Shown here one piece after another: positions 42,648 through 52,060 of a stretch of DNA of 64,000 bases. The stretch is taken from assembly GCF_010183535.1 (NCBI RefSeq), contig NC_071328.1:17050001-17114000 (forward strand), in the 5' to 3' direction. Each line of letters begins with the position of its first letter. The first letter of the stretch is position 1. This DNA is from Caenorhabditis remanei. Taxonomy: Eukaryota; Nematoda; Chromadorea; Rhabditida; Rhabditidae. The translations under genes were made by a program, and so were the position numbers. Below the pieces are notes generated by a model that worked only from the letters and a program-made list of their open reading frames with translations, ran no database searches and was not told where the DNA came from.

Positions 42648-44294
42648 CTAATTAGCAAAAAAAATAGCAAAAACTAGAGTGAAAACAGCAGAGAGTAGAG
42701 AGGAAACAGTAACGGACCCATCGACAGGCACTTTTCTTTTTTCGATTTCCTCCAATAGTTCAGTCAAAGTGATTCCTTCGTCTGCCCACATTGCTTGTTC
42801 ATTACATTTACTGGTTCCATCACAACAGCAGAGACGTCCCTTCATTTTGATAGGCTCGTCTACTTCCTCGCCGTCTTCGGGTTCCTGAAATATAGGGATC
42901 GTTAAGGTATCACGGTTCAAATTTAGGTCCGTTAAGTAGAGTAGAATAGTTAATTCATTTTTGTAGTTTCCTTGCCTGATCGAACAAAAAGTCGATACAT
43001 AAACTTCTCGTTCCATTCATCTTTCCTTGATCCATCAATATCTCCGAGCAGCTAGGCATTTCCGCTATTCTTTTCGTTTCCCGCCATTTAGTGTTGTTTT
43101 GAAATTTATCATCCTCGTTCTTCGACATAAAATGCATAACCATCTTGCGAGAATGGCATCCACGGGTTACTGTAGTCGGACCACCGTCTTCTTCGGCGGT
43201 GAGTAGAGAGTAGCAGTATGGGTCGTCGCTGGAAATTATGAGGTTCTAATTAAAAACTATGAAAGCCATATCAATTAGACAGCAATTAGAATCCCATTAA
43301 GATCAGAAGGTTTTCATACATAGACAATGTTATTCGCCTAAAATTGAGACACTTTGAGAGCATCTCATGATCCTGACAGATGCATCATTCGTTTCAAAAT
43401 TTATATTGTTAGGTAGATTACACCTAGATCTTCGTTTTGTCAATTGAAAACTTTTCCCTACCCCTTCTAGTTTTTGAGATCCAGTCGTTCTCCGGAGCAA
43501 TGCCACAATTTGAGAGGCTAGGATGCACCATGTTACAGGGCTCATATCTCAAAAGCTACATAGAAGAGATGAAAGGAAAATGTCAACTAAGAAAATAAAG
43601 CTATCCTTTTGCTCTACACAACAACATGTAATTTGAATAGATAGGAGAGTACCGAGCGCTGTGTCAAAAACTCGAAGTTGGAGCTATTAGGCAACCTAGC
43701 GGAGTATCTGTAACTCTATAAGAGCTGCAGTTGTTAACTTCAAAATTTCCTTACAACCTACCACGGCCGGAACAATCTAATATCCTCATTGGGTATCTCC
43801 ATCGAGTTCACACACTGTTGTCCGTGTGCATATTTAGGCGGTACCCCGATAAAACCCAAATTACAACCATCCGCATCATTGCAGCAACAGACTGAAGAGT
43901 TGTCGCGGGCGAAGCACCCCGACGATTTTTTATTCTTCAACTGATCCTGTGAGACACAGAAGGCGTCGTCGTCGCAGTTGAAGACTCCAGATGACTTGTT
44001 GTGGAAACACCATCCCCAGATGTTGTGTCCTTGACACCAACTCTGTAAATCCGTAGTCTCCCCAAAAAAGAAGAAAGATATTCCCAAAAATGAAAAAAAA
44101 AAATGGCAAAGCGATACTTCAGTAGTTCGTAGTATCTAGGCTACAACCAAAGCACTTCCTAGTTCTAGTTGCACATAAGAGACTACAAACTACACTTTAA
44201 GCATCCAACACAAACTCACCTTCTCATTGTGGACACAGTAGCGTGCCCAACTTAAAGAGACTAGAAAAAGTAAGAGGAGGGGAGAAGGTGCCAT
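42648..44294 (-). CDS. Cys-rich GPI-type surface protein with two CCC..CN modules (Ly6/ET-like)
   Basis: Four exons (44294-44220, 44042-43762, 43228-42976, 42884-42648) give 281 residues. Residues 1-17 form a signal peptide (SPLLLLFLVSLSWA). Two Cys-rich modules follow; the first ends CCCNDADGCN and the second CCCDGTSKCN, the terminal signature of three-finger (Ly6/uPAR, TGF-beta-receptor ectodomain) folds and of the nematode ET module. A hydrophobic C-terminus (SSLLSAVFTLVFAIFF) after a Ser-rich stretch predicts GPI anchoring. The last intron starts with GC (CAG|GCAAGG), a GC-AG intron; it is the only in-phase join I could find. The ligand is unknown. It converges on tep-1, another GPI-type surface protein. 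Confidence 0.82.
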
Positions 44295-44647
44295 GTTTGG
44301 TATACTGAAGTGGAGGGACCGCCCGAGGAGGGGAGGATCCCCACCCCTTCATTTCAGATTCTCATGCATTGAGAAGTGTCTTCTTCTGTCTCTTGACGAC
44401 TACTTAGGAATGGTTATTCATCGATGATGAAGTGAGAAGAAGAGGGGTATTTGGGAAGAAAGTTGAATGAATTCTTGAAAAAGGTGCACTTTTAGAGATG
44501 AGAAATGGATGGGTAGCTGGAATGATCCAAGGGGAATAAGTGAGTATAATTTATGGTGATCAATGGAAGGAATAACAGAAGAAGACCCGAAAGTTGAGGA
44601 TCAAAAAAATTCGGAAAAAAGTACATATAAATTATCAAATTCAAAGT
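44295..44647. other. Spacer between the Cys-rich gene start and the psf-2 end
   Basis: A short region containing the promoter of the minus-strand Cys-rich gene and the psf-2 3' UTR. No other feature recognised. Confidence 0.4.
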
Positions 44648-45877
44648 TTAGATCGGTGTGGAGTCGTGTTTGTTGCGGACCAGAATTCCCATCTGTTTGC
44701 ATGCTTCGAGGGTGGCACGAGCAGCGGATGTCTCGATTAGTTGAACGTTGTCCAGTTGGGCGTGGCACGTTTGGTTCTGGAAGTAGAGTAATATTGATTT
44801 AGGAAATTTAGATATATATTAGCACGGCACGCTTCCTACAACTGCGCTCCACCGAAATGCCCTTGAAAAATGTCTATTTTTCTCTGAGTCTCTCAATTTC
44901 AATCCCAATTTTCTTCGGTTTCGGTAGAGCGAGGTTGTAAGACGTGTGCAGTGCTAATAAGGGGGCCGAAATTTCATTGTTTTTTGCTAACATATTAAAA
45001 TGGATTTCTGTGAATAATCTCTAGTGAAAGTACAATATTCCTGTGAATTTGAAAGATTTTGCAATAAACTGCGCAGAATTTTGAACAAATTTTTCAAATC
45101 CTCACCCTATTTTTGCTCATTTTCCATTAATTTAAAGCCAATGATGCGCCAACCCTCGATTTTACTAATTTTCAGCTGATTTTTGGCAATGTCTTATCTT
45201 AAAATCGCGTTGAATGTGCGCCAAATTCAAAATTCCGATTATCAGAGCGCGTAGAAAGAGCGCCAGAGTGATTTTAGCCAATTTCATCCGTCCGAGGTGC
45301 ACCAGATGTAATCTCTGTTCAATTTTAGCCGATTTTTCCCTAATTTCATCAATTTTTTTGAATTTCCATATTTTTAAAAATTCTACCGTCTTATTTATCT
45401 TGTCTATCAATGCGTAGGCTTCAGAGCGAAAAAACGCTCAAAATTCGTCTAAAATCCTACCTGTGACAAGAAAGCGATAGCAGAAGTGCGCAATTTGGCG
45501 TCTCTCCGATCATAAATATCTTGTACAAGTGATTTGACAGCCTCCACCTCATATATGTCATCAGTGGCGTCTCGTACTAACATATGTGAGATTTCGAAGA
45601 AATGCTCGACCGGCAGTTGAGCTAATCCTTGACTCTCCGTCTCGGCCGCCAATATTTTCTTCAGCTCGTCGACTTCCATCCATTTCGGTGCGACCAGTTT
45701 GCAATGGTGCTTTCGTTTCATCAGAATTGCTGTCCATATCGGAATACGGCATGGAACGCCCGCTTCGAATGGTCCAATATCGCCGGAAATCAAATGAATC
45801 GCTTTTTCGTCACTTATCGCTGGAATCACGTCGATTGGTGTGTTGCCAGCAAGAAATTCGCAACGTTCGGCGTCCAT
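44648..45877 (-). CDS. psf-2: PSF-2, GINS complex subunit 2
   Basis: Two exons (45877-45461 and 44776-44648) give 181 residues, close to human GINS2 (185). The start MDAERCEFLAG matches the conserved PSF2 N-terminus, followed by ISGDIGPFEAGVPCRIPIW, PKWMEVDELKKI, VKSLVQDIYDRRDAKLRTSA and CHAQLDNVQLIE. GINS with CDC45 and MCM2-7 forms the replicative CMG helicase in the nucleus. The 684-bp intron contains a family 4 palindrome. It lies 317 bp downstream of mtx-1 on the same strand, so a two-gene operon is possible; CAATAG directly before AATGG could be a trans-splice acceptor. Confidence 0.95.
44815..44965. repeat. Palindromic element, family 4, copy 1 (intronic)
   Basis: ACAACTGCGCTCCACCGAAA (44838-44857) and inverted TTTCGGTAGAGCGAGGTTGT surround GAGTCTCTCAATTTC; ends are TTAGCACGGCAC and GTGCAGTGCTAAT. 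It lies in psf-2 intron 1. Related copies: 56585-56715 and 56950-57057. Confidence 0.85.
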
Positions 45878-46194
45878 TCTATTGAAAACGGTTTTTAAAA
45901 ATTAGAAAAAAACAAGCACTACACATGGAAATATTAGTGAACCGAACACATCACAACACATCTAAAAAATCGAGTAAAATGAAAAAATAAAGAAATAAAG
46001 CGTTCATTGTCGTCTCGTCTGTTCTAAACGAATTCCTACTATATCCCTAAATTTAGTAAATTTAATTTACAACAAAAAACAAAAATGCAATTTTGAACGG
46101 GTGTCGAATCGGGACTAGAGGCAGTGAAGGGCAAGCAGAATAGATGATTCGTCGATAGGGTTTTCAATAGAAATTCGTCAAAAAAGATTAAATA

Positions 46195-47316
46195 TCATTC
46201 TGCAATTTCCTCTTCCACAGACACTTGAATCAATCCTGTATGAATGGCGAACACCAGCGATAGGGCGAGAGCTCCAATAGTGAAGAGGATGGCGTCACGC
46301 ATTGGTGGCTCGTCTGCCATCGCTTCTGATGTCTCTTCCGTCGTTTTCGCAGCTTCTTTGTCTGCTTTCGCTTTTGAGATTCGAGATTGCCACATTTTTC
46401 GGTTGGATTGTTGTCGTTTCAGCTCTTCCTCACTGAGTGGGAGATAGATTGATGAGACTGTTTCGACGAAACGAACCTGAAAATAGTGTATAGAAAATTA
46501 TATATTTTTAATTCCTATAGAAACGCGCTGAAGGCACGCCAGTATAAAACTCACCAAATTTGGACAAGCAGAGAGTTGTACTTGAAGACGATCATTGGGA
46601 AGTGGTACACGAAGAAGCGGTGCCAAATAACCAAATACCAACGCATCGAGCGATGTCGGCTTGTTTCCGCAGAAAAATTTGTTATCGCCCAGCTTCGTCG
46701 ACAACGTATTCAACGCCATGAAGGCGTCCTTCAGAATCTCTGTATCATTTTTTCCGCCCAACATTCTCAACGCCTTCTTCTTTCGCTTCTCCAGATAGTA
46801 CAGATTGTATGGGAAGTGGAGGTGCGACGCGTACCAGTATTGCGTCACTGTGTTGTAATTCAGCTCGTCCGCCCAGAACGTGTGGAGCTAAAAATGGATT
46901 TTGGTGGAATTTTTTGGAAATTTTAAATTTTATGAAATTCTTACAACAGCTGGATACAAATTATGATGCAAATAGCAGGAGAACGCATCCAATTGTGCTC
47001 TTTCAATGGTTGTCAAATCCGCATCAATCACGACGTCTTGTCCGCATTTTTTCAGAATATCCACGAATTTCTCAAAATCTGTCACTGGTTTCGCGTTCCC
47101 ATCGATTTGGGCAACCATCGGGAGCTCTCCATTCGGTGATCTCCATGGGCGAGCCGATTGGACGACTCTTACTGGGCTGGCGCACATTTTTGAGCATGCC
47201 TGAGAAAAATTGAGGTAAAAGCAACGAACACTTTATGTAAATCTCACCAAAAACTGAAGCGAGGAGACATCAATCGTTGGGAGACCAAAATCTGATGGCC
47301 AAATATGTAGTTCCAT
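46195..47316 (-). CDS. mtx-1: MTX-1, metaxin 1
   Basis: Four exons (47316-47248, 47199-46945, 46887-46555, 46476-46195) give 312 residues. The order is that of metaxin-1: an N-terminal [14 protein letters not shown] thioredoxin/GST-like half, a GST C-terminal helical domain ([18 protein letters not shown]), and a C-terminal hydrophobic segment ([17 protein letters not shown]) that anchors it in the outer mitochondrial membrane facing the cytosol. Metaxins work with the SAM complex in outer-membrane beta-barrel import and, in worms, link mitochondria to motor proteins. It is divergent to dnj-12 with a 692-bp shared 5' region, as in C. elegans cosmid F39B2 (mtx-1 = F39B2.11, dnj-12 = F39B2.10, as I recall). 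Confidence 0.96.
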
Positions 47317-48008
47317 TTTCTGAAAACAGTATGTCTGAAACTGTGGAAAAATTCAATTTTTCTAAATGGAAGAGAAAATAAAATAAGAAGAAAATAAGTT
47401 GGCGCCGCACAGGCGGTTTCTAGGCCATAACCGTGGAACGATGGCGCGAAGTTTAAATTTGATGGAACACTACTTCTTCGTTTCAGATCAAATTCTAGAG
47501 AATCCCGGAAATTTTCACAGTCAGTTTTTGCATTAGAACCATATTCACAGCCCCAGTGACTCTAAATCTCATGTTTTTCTTCAAGAATTTGCGTTTGGAC
47601 AACAATTGCATGTTTTTTTTGCAAAAGCAGTTTCAATTAGGTAAATTATTTTATTTTCTTATTTTTGTATTTTTTTCATTGTGAGTTTCGCGTTTATTCT
47701 ACGTTTTCTTGTTTCGAGAAGTGCTTTCAAAGTACAAAATCAATGTCTCGTGAGCGTGTTGGCAAACGCGCTCCACTGCTAAACGTCTAGAACATTCAAG
47801 AAAAATCCATCGACAAACCACTCGTTTTCGCCCATTTCCCTCCCTTTTTCCTCAGTTTCCTCATCATTTTAAGTGGTTCTTGGTGTTATAATCGATTGCG
47901 CAATGTCAAATTCACTTATCCATTTTATTACGCTCATTTTCGTCTTTAAATACTCTCAGAAAATCGATTTTAAACTTTCGAAACTTTTCAGATCCATAAT
48001 TTTTAAAA
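47317..48008. promoter_or_regulatory. Shared 5' region of mtx-1 and dnj-12
   Basis: 692 bp between two divergent start codons. The dnj-12 side has CTTTTCAG at 47984-47991, 17 bases before its ATG, a probable spliced-leader acceptor. I looked for an nTTCnnGAAn-type heat-shock element and found no convincing one. Confidence 0.5.
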
Positions 48009-49627
48009 ATGGTGAAGGAAACCGGATATTATGATGTTCTCGGTGTGAAGCCAGACGCGTCCGACAGCGAGCTGAAGAAGGCCTACCGAAAAATGGCGCT
48101 GAAATTCCATCCAGACAAAAATCCGGACGGTGCCGAGCAATTCAAGCAAATCTCACAGGTGAGTAGGTAGTTTCACGAGTATATTATTTTCAATTAACTA
48201 TTTTCAGGCCTACGAAGTGCTGTCAGACGAAAAGAAGCGTAAAATCTACGATCAAGGTGGAGAGGAAGCGCTTCAAGGCGGTGGTGGTGGCGGAGAAGGT
48301 TTCCACAATCCATTTGATGTCTTCGATATGTTCTTTGGTGGTGGTGGTGGAAGACGGGGTGAACGACGTGTCAAGCCTACGGTTCACAATTTACGGGTCT
48401 CTTTGGATGCTTTGTACAAAGGATGCACAAAAAAACTGAAAATCTCGAGAACAGCCACCTGCAAGCAGTGTAACGGACGTGGAGGAGCAGAAGGCGCCGC
48501 GAAAACGTGTGCTGACTGTAATGGACGTGGAATGAAGATCCGAATGATTAGAATGGGTCCAATGGTTCAACAAATGCAATCACACTGTGAAAGTTGTAAC
48601 GGAGAAGGAGAGACTATCGACCATAAAGATCGCTGTAAGAAGTGCAATGGAAAGAAGCAGGTAAAAGAAGACGAGATAATTGAAGTTGGAATCACACCTG
48701 GAATGCGTGACGGTGAAAAGTTTGTGTTCGAAGGAAAAGGAGACGAAGTTGTCGGTATTGACAAACCTGGAGATTTTGTAGTTGTACTTGATGAGATTGA
48801 GCACGGAACATTTGTCAGAAAAGGAGATAATCTAATCGTTCAACACAATATCGACCTCTCTGAAGCACTCTGCGGATTCGTTCGAACAATCACCACCCTC
48901 GACGGACGTCACATCTTCTATCGTGTTCTGCCTGGAGAGGTTATCGCTCATGCTGATGTTAAGGTTATTCATAACGAAGGAATGCCAATGAAACGAGCAC
49001 CATCCGATAAAGGAGATCTCCTCGTTCAGTTTGATGTCAAATTCCCTGATAAGATTAGTCCGGATGCGGCGAAGAAGTTGGCCGATTTGTTGCCAGGAAA
49101 AAGTGAGTTGAAGCTCTCATGATTCAGTAATGTGACTGATTTTCTTGGGTTTATAGTGACTCAGGGTCATCAGTCTGCATCCGAGCTATTTTTGTTTAAA
49201 AAAAGAATTTAGTTATCTTAATTGAAATCCGTTTAAAACAAATTAGTTAAGCTTAATGCAGTTTTTGAGAATCCCTCAAAATGGTTCCTTTCTATGGAGA
49301 AAGAGTTCAAAATTAAACTCTGCCATTTGAAAATTGAAATCTCTGACTGAATGTTTTCAGCAAATATTTCGCAATTTTCTTTTTTTTTTGAGTAAAAACC
49401 GAATCTTGTCGAGTTGTATTATTTTCAGCGATAAAATTACTTTATTCTTTATTTTTTCAGGAGAAGAAATCATAGACGAAGACGCCGAAGTTGTCGAGCT
49501 GACCGAGTTGGATCCACGAGCCTCTCGTCGGAATTTCGGAGAACGCGAAGAGTTCGAAGGACACCATGGCGGTGGATTCGGTGGACACGCTCACGGACCA
49601 GGAGGAGTGCAATGTCAGCAGTCTTGA
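48009..49627 (+). CDS. dnj-12: DNJ-12, type I (DNAJA) Hsp40 co-chaperone with CaaX box
   Basis: Three exons (48009-48158, 48208-49102, 49461-49627) give 403 residues. The J domain has HPD at residues 34-36. It is followed by a Gly/Phe-rich linker ([13 protein letters not shown]), the four-repeat zinc-binding region ([32 protein letters not shown]) and two client-binding beta-barrel domains, with an acidic [12 protein letters not shown] segment near the end. The protein ends CQQS, a CaaX farnesylation motif as in DNAJA1/Ydj1, so it is cytosolic and membrane-associated. It stimulates Hsp70 ATPase and delivers clients. Both introns are canonical. Confidence 0.97.
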
Positions 49628-50108
49628 TTCGACTCTTTTTTTCACCAATTCTTCACCAATTCCCCTCTTTTCTTCACTATTTTTAGGATTTCAAACTTGG
49701 CCCCTTTCCGCCTCCCTCGGATTCTACTATTTCCTTTTCATCAAACAGTTTCTTTTGCCTTTCTTTTGAATTATTGACTTGATTTTTCAGTGTTTCACCC
49801 ATTTTTTTTGTTTTTCCCGGCTCTCAAATAAGCTCACATAATTAGAATTTCTCAAAAGAAGGTCTGTGATCTATATTGAGTTTTATTAGTCTTCCCGTTT
49901 TCCTTTGTCCAAAGTTTTCTTTTTTCCCTCAACTTTAGTTCCTGCTTCCTATGGTCTCGTCCCCCACCCCACATTTTCCTACACCCTCCTCTAAATATAT
50001 CCACATCAAATATTCTACTCAAAACGTTTATAATATACAGTTTTCCTCCCCCACATCAATCGTGAATAACGTTTTATTGGCGGAAAATGAATCAATTTAT
50101 TCCTGTTT
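49628..50108. other. Convergent 3' region of dnj-12 and tmem-107
   Basis: A pyrimidine-rich 480-bp spacer holding both 3' UTRs. CTTTTATT-type motifs serve the minus gene; no perfect AATAAA for dnj-12 is obvious near its stop. No other gene seen. Confidence 0.45.
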
Positions 50109-50552
50109 TCAACGTCCAGACGCCTTTCTGAACAAAGAAATTATAGCGAGAATACAGGAAGGAAGCGAGAAGACCACGAATAGAATCCAAAAGTGAAATG
50201 GTGGATGAGAATCATAAATGAATAAAAGAAAGAGACACGTGGCAACGGTGTGGGAAGTCGTCGCGAAAACGGAGCGAGGAATGGACGGTAGACCCAAAGC
50301 GATTGAGAAGAACTCGAGAATAATTGCCACTTTGGTGAGCACCAGACAAACGGTGAAACCTATTCGGGATTCTTCTGTAACTGGAACACCACCAACTGTC
50401 GAAGCTTCAAGGTAAGGTGTCTGAAAACGTTTCTCCAGATTTATGGGAAAATAATTCCTCGTTACCTGATCGAAAATCACAATTGTCGACATCGCAAAAT
50501 GACCCATCATACATTGGAAATATTTAGTTAGAGTATCGGTTCTGGTGAGCAT
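50109..50552 (-). CDS. tmem-107: TMEM-107, ciliary transition-zone membrane protein
   Basis: Two exons (50552-50466, 50420-50109) give 132 residues with four hydrophobic segments (GHFAMSTIVIF; GFTVCLVLTKVAIILEFFSIAL; VATCLFLLFIY; WILFVVFSLPSCILAII). This is the size and topology of TMEM107 (about 140 aa). The position between dnj-12 and rps-26 fits C. elegans F39B2.9, which I recall as tmem-107. The family localises to the ciliary transition zone and recruits MKS-module proteins. A perfect RFX/DAF-19 X-box lies 69 bp upstream of the ATG, independent support for a ciliary role. The frame stays open upstream to 50633, but the first in-frame ATG is at 50552 and the X-box lies in that upstream part, so the start chosen is the sensible one. 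Confidence 0.86.
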   Translation of the reverse strand: MLTRTDTLTKYFQCMMGHFAMSTIVIFDQVTRNYFPINLEKRFQTPYLEASTVGGVPVTEESRIGFTVCLVLTKVAIILEFFSIALGLPSIPRSVFATTSHTVATCLFLLFIYDSHPPFHFWILFVVFSLPSCILAIISLFRKASGR

Positions 50553-51308
50553 TTTGGGATTCGAAGAATTATAAATAAGAAATTCTGTGGAAGAATCAAT
50601 GAGTGGACATGCGCAGCTCGGTTTCCATAGCAACCGTAGGAAAGGGGATTATTCAGTGCTTCGACACAATTACAATAGCGCGAATTCACTCAAAACTGCA
50701 TCTACTAGCAATTGAATGACCAGGGAGTTGCTTAATTTCAGAAAGTAATGAAATTTGAAGCTTTTCTGCAGTGAAACAGCAAAAAATCACCTATTTCCAA
50801 GCGTTTATATGTTTTTCGGTGTATATTTTAATTATGTATAGTTAAACTATAAATCTTTCAACTTTTTTTCACACTTTTCCCTGTAAAAATAGATTTTTTC
50901 AGCCGAATTTCCCTCGAAAAATCCACTTTTTTCGAGATGGCCTAGAAAGCGCGTGGCCGGCGGCCATGGCCGAGTTTAAAGGCGCAACGAGTTAGATGTG
51001 CAGGTTGTCGCTACCATCGAGCGTTTCAATGCATTTCCCTGGTTTTTCGTACTCTTTTCTTCTGGCCTAAACGATTTTTTCAATTTTTTCATGAATTTTT
51101 GTTGAAAAATGAAAATATTTTAACTGAATAAATAAACTAGGATGTGCTGAATCAGTTTTTCTATGCTTTTCAGGATTTTGACTGCGTAAAAATTATTTTT
51201 CAGTCAAGAAGTTTTCAACTTTGATTTAAAATTGTTTTTTTTTCTCTCGTTCTTCGTTTTTTGTTGTATTTCAGCAAGATTTCTGTAATTTAGTGTTTTC
51301 AGGGTACA
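50553..51308. other. Divergent 5' region of tmem-107 and rps-26
   Basis: 756 bp between divergent starts. It carries the X-box at 50621-50634 on the tmem-107 side and, on the rps-26 side, GTTTTCAG at 51294-51301 just before the ATG (spliced-leader acceptor type). The middle is AT-rich with no gene. Confidence 0.5.
50621..50634 (-). promoter_or_regulatory. X-box (RFX/DAF-19 site) of tmem-107
   Basis: GTTTCCATAGCAAC matches the ciliary X-box consensus GTHNYYATRRNAAC at every position. It lies 69 bp before the tmem-107 ATG, within the usual 60-150 bp window for nematode ciliary genes controlled by DAF-19. Confidence 0.85.
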
Positions 51309-51876
51309 ATGACGTTCAAGAGACGTAACCACGGAAGAAACAAGAAGAACCGCGGACACGTCGCGTTCATCCGCTGCACCAACTGCGGACGTTGCTGTCC
51401 AAAGGACAAGGCCATCAAGAAGTTCGTGGTCCGAAACATCGTTGAGGCTGCTGCTGTCAGAGATATCGGAGATGCTTCCGCATACACCGGTGAGTTACAT
51501 TTTCGAATATTAAATGAAGTGCCTACTTTGGTTTTTCGAATTTTTTGCAGTAATTGTTTTCTTGTCTTTGTCTTTCTCAATTAATGATCTCGAACTAGTC
51601 TCAATTAGAAAACAACCTTTTTCATTCGGAGTCTGTCAGTTTTCAACAAACAAACTCTCATCGAGTTTTCCTGAACTATTTTCTGAAAAGTGCCAATTTT
51701 CAGCATACGCTCTTCCAAAGCTCTACCACAAGCTTCACTACTGCATCGCCTGCGCCATCCACAGCAAGGTCGTCAGAAACAGATCCCGTGAGGCCAGAAG
51801 AGACCGCAACCCACCACCACGTTTCGGACAGCGTACCGCTGCTGCTCGTCCAGGAGCCCCAGGACCACGTCCATAA
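51309..51876 (+). CDS. rps-26: RPS-26, small ribosomal subunit protein eS26
   Basis: Two exons (51309-51489, 51704-51876) give 117 residues, the eS26 length. The lysine/arginine-rich start [18 protein letters not shown], the zinc-ribbon cysteines in CTNCGRCC and [11 protein letters not shown], and the C-terminal [13 protein letters not shown] are all family hallmarks. It binds near the mRNA exit channel of the 40S subunit. Codon use is strongly biased (AAG, CGT, GTC, ATC), as expected for a ribosomal protein. The ATG follows TTTTCAGGGTACA, a spliced-leader acceptor. The 214-nt intron was checked for a snoRNA and none was convincing. Confidence 0.98.
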
Positions 51877-52060
51877 GTTGTTTGCTCTTTGAAATGATAA
51901 ACCTTTTTGTTGAAATTGAAATCTAAATTCCTGTATCGCACGAGATGAAAGTTGAATCGATAAATGAATTTTGATTATAAATTAATATATATATTTATAT
52001 CATCGGATGAATTATCAACAGAAAAACAACAATGAAAAGTGCGCAAATATAAGTGAGCTT
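51877..52060. other. Convergent spacer between rps-26 and the GPR158-like gene
   Basis: 184 bp of AT-rich sequence containing both 3' ends; nothing else recognised. Confidence 0.5.

Noticed and set aside
43330..43545. 71-codon minus-strand open frame
   Set aside because: It lies inside an intron of the Cys-rich surface gene in what looks like repeat-derived sequence; the flanking exons splice across it in phase.
47317..48008. Heat-shock elements before dnj-12
   Set aside because: TTCTAGAGAA-like sequence is present, but the spacing does not match nTTCnnGAAn.
51490..51703. rps-26 intron as a snoRNA host
   Set aside because: An imperfect C-box-like TAATGATCT and some CTGA motifs are present, but no terminal stem or proper C/D spacing.
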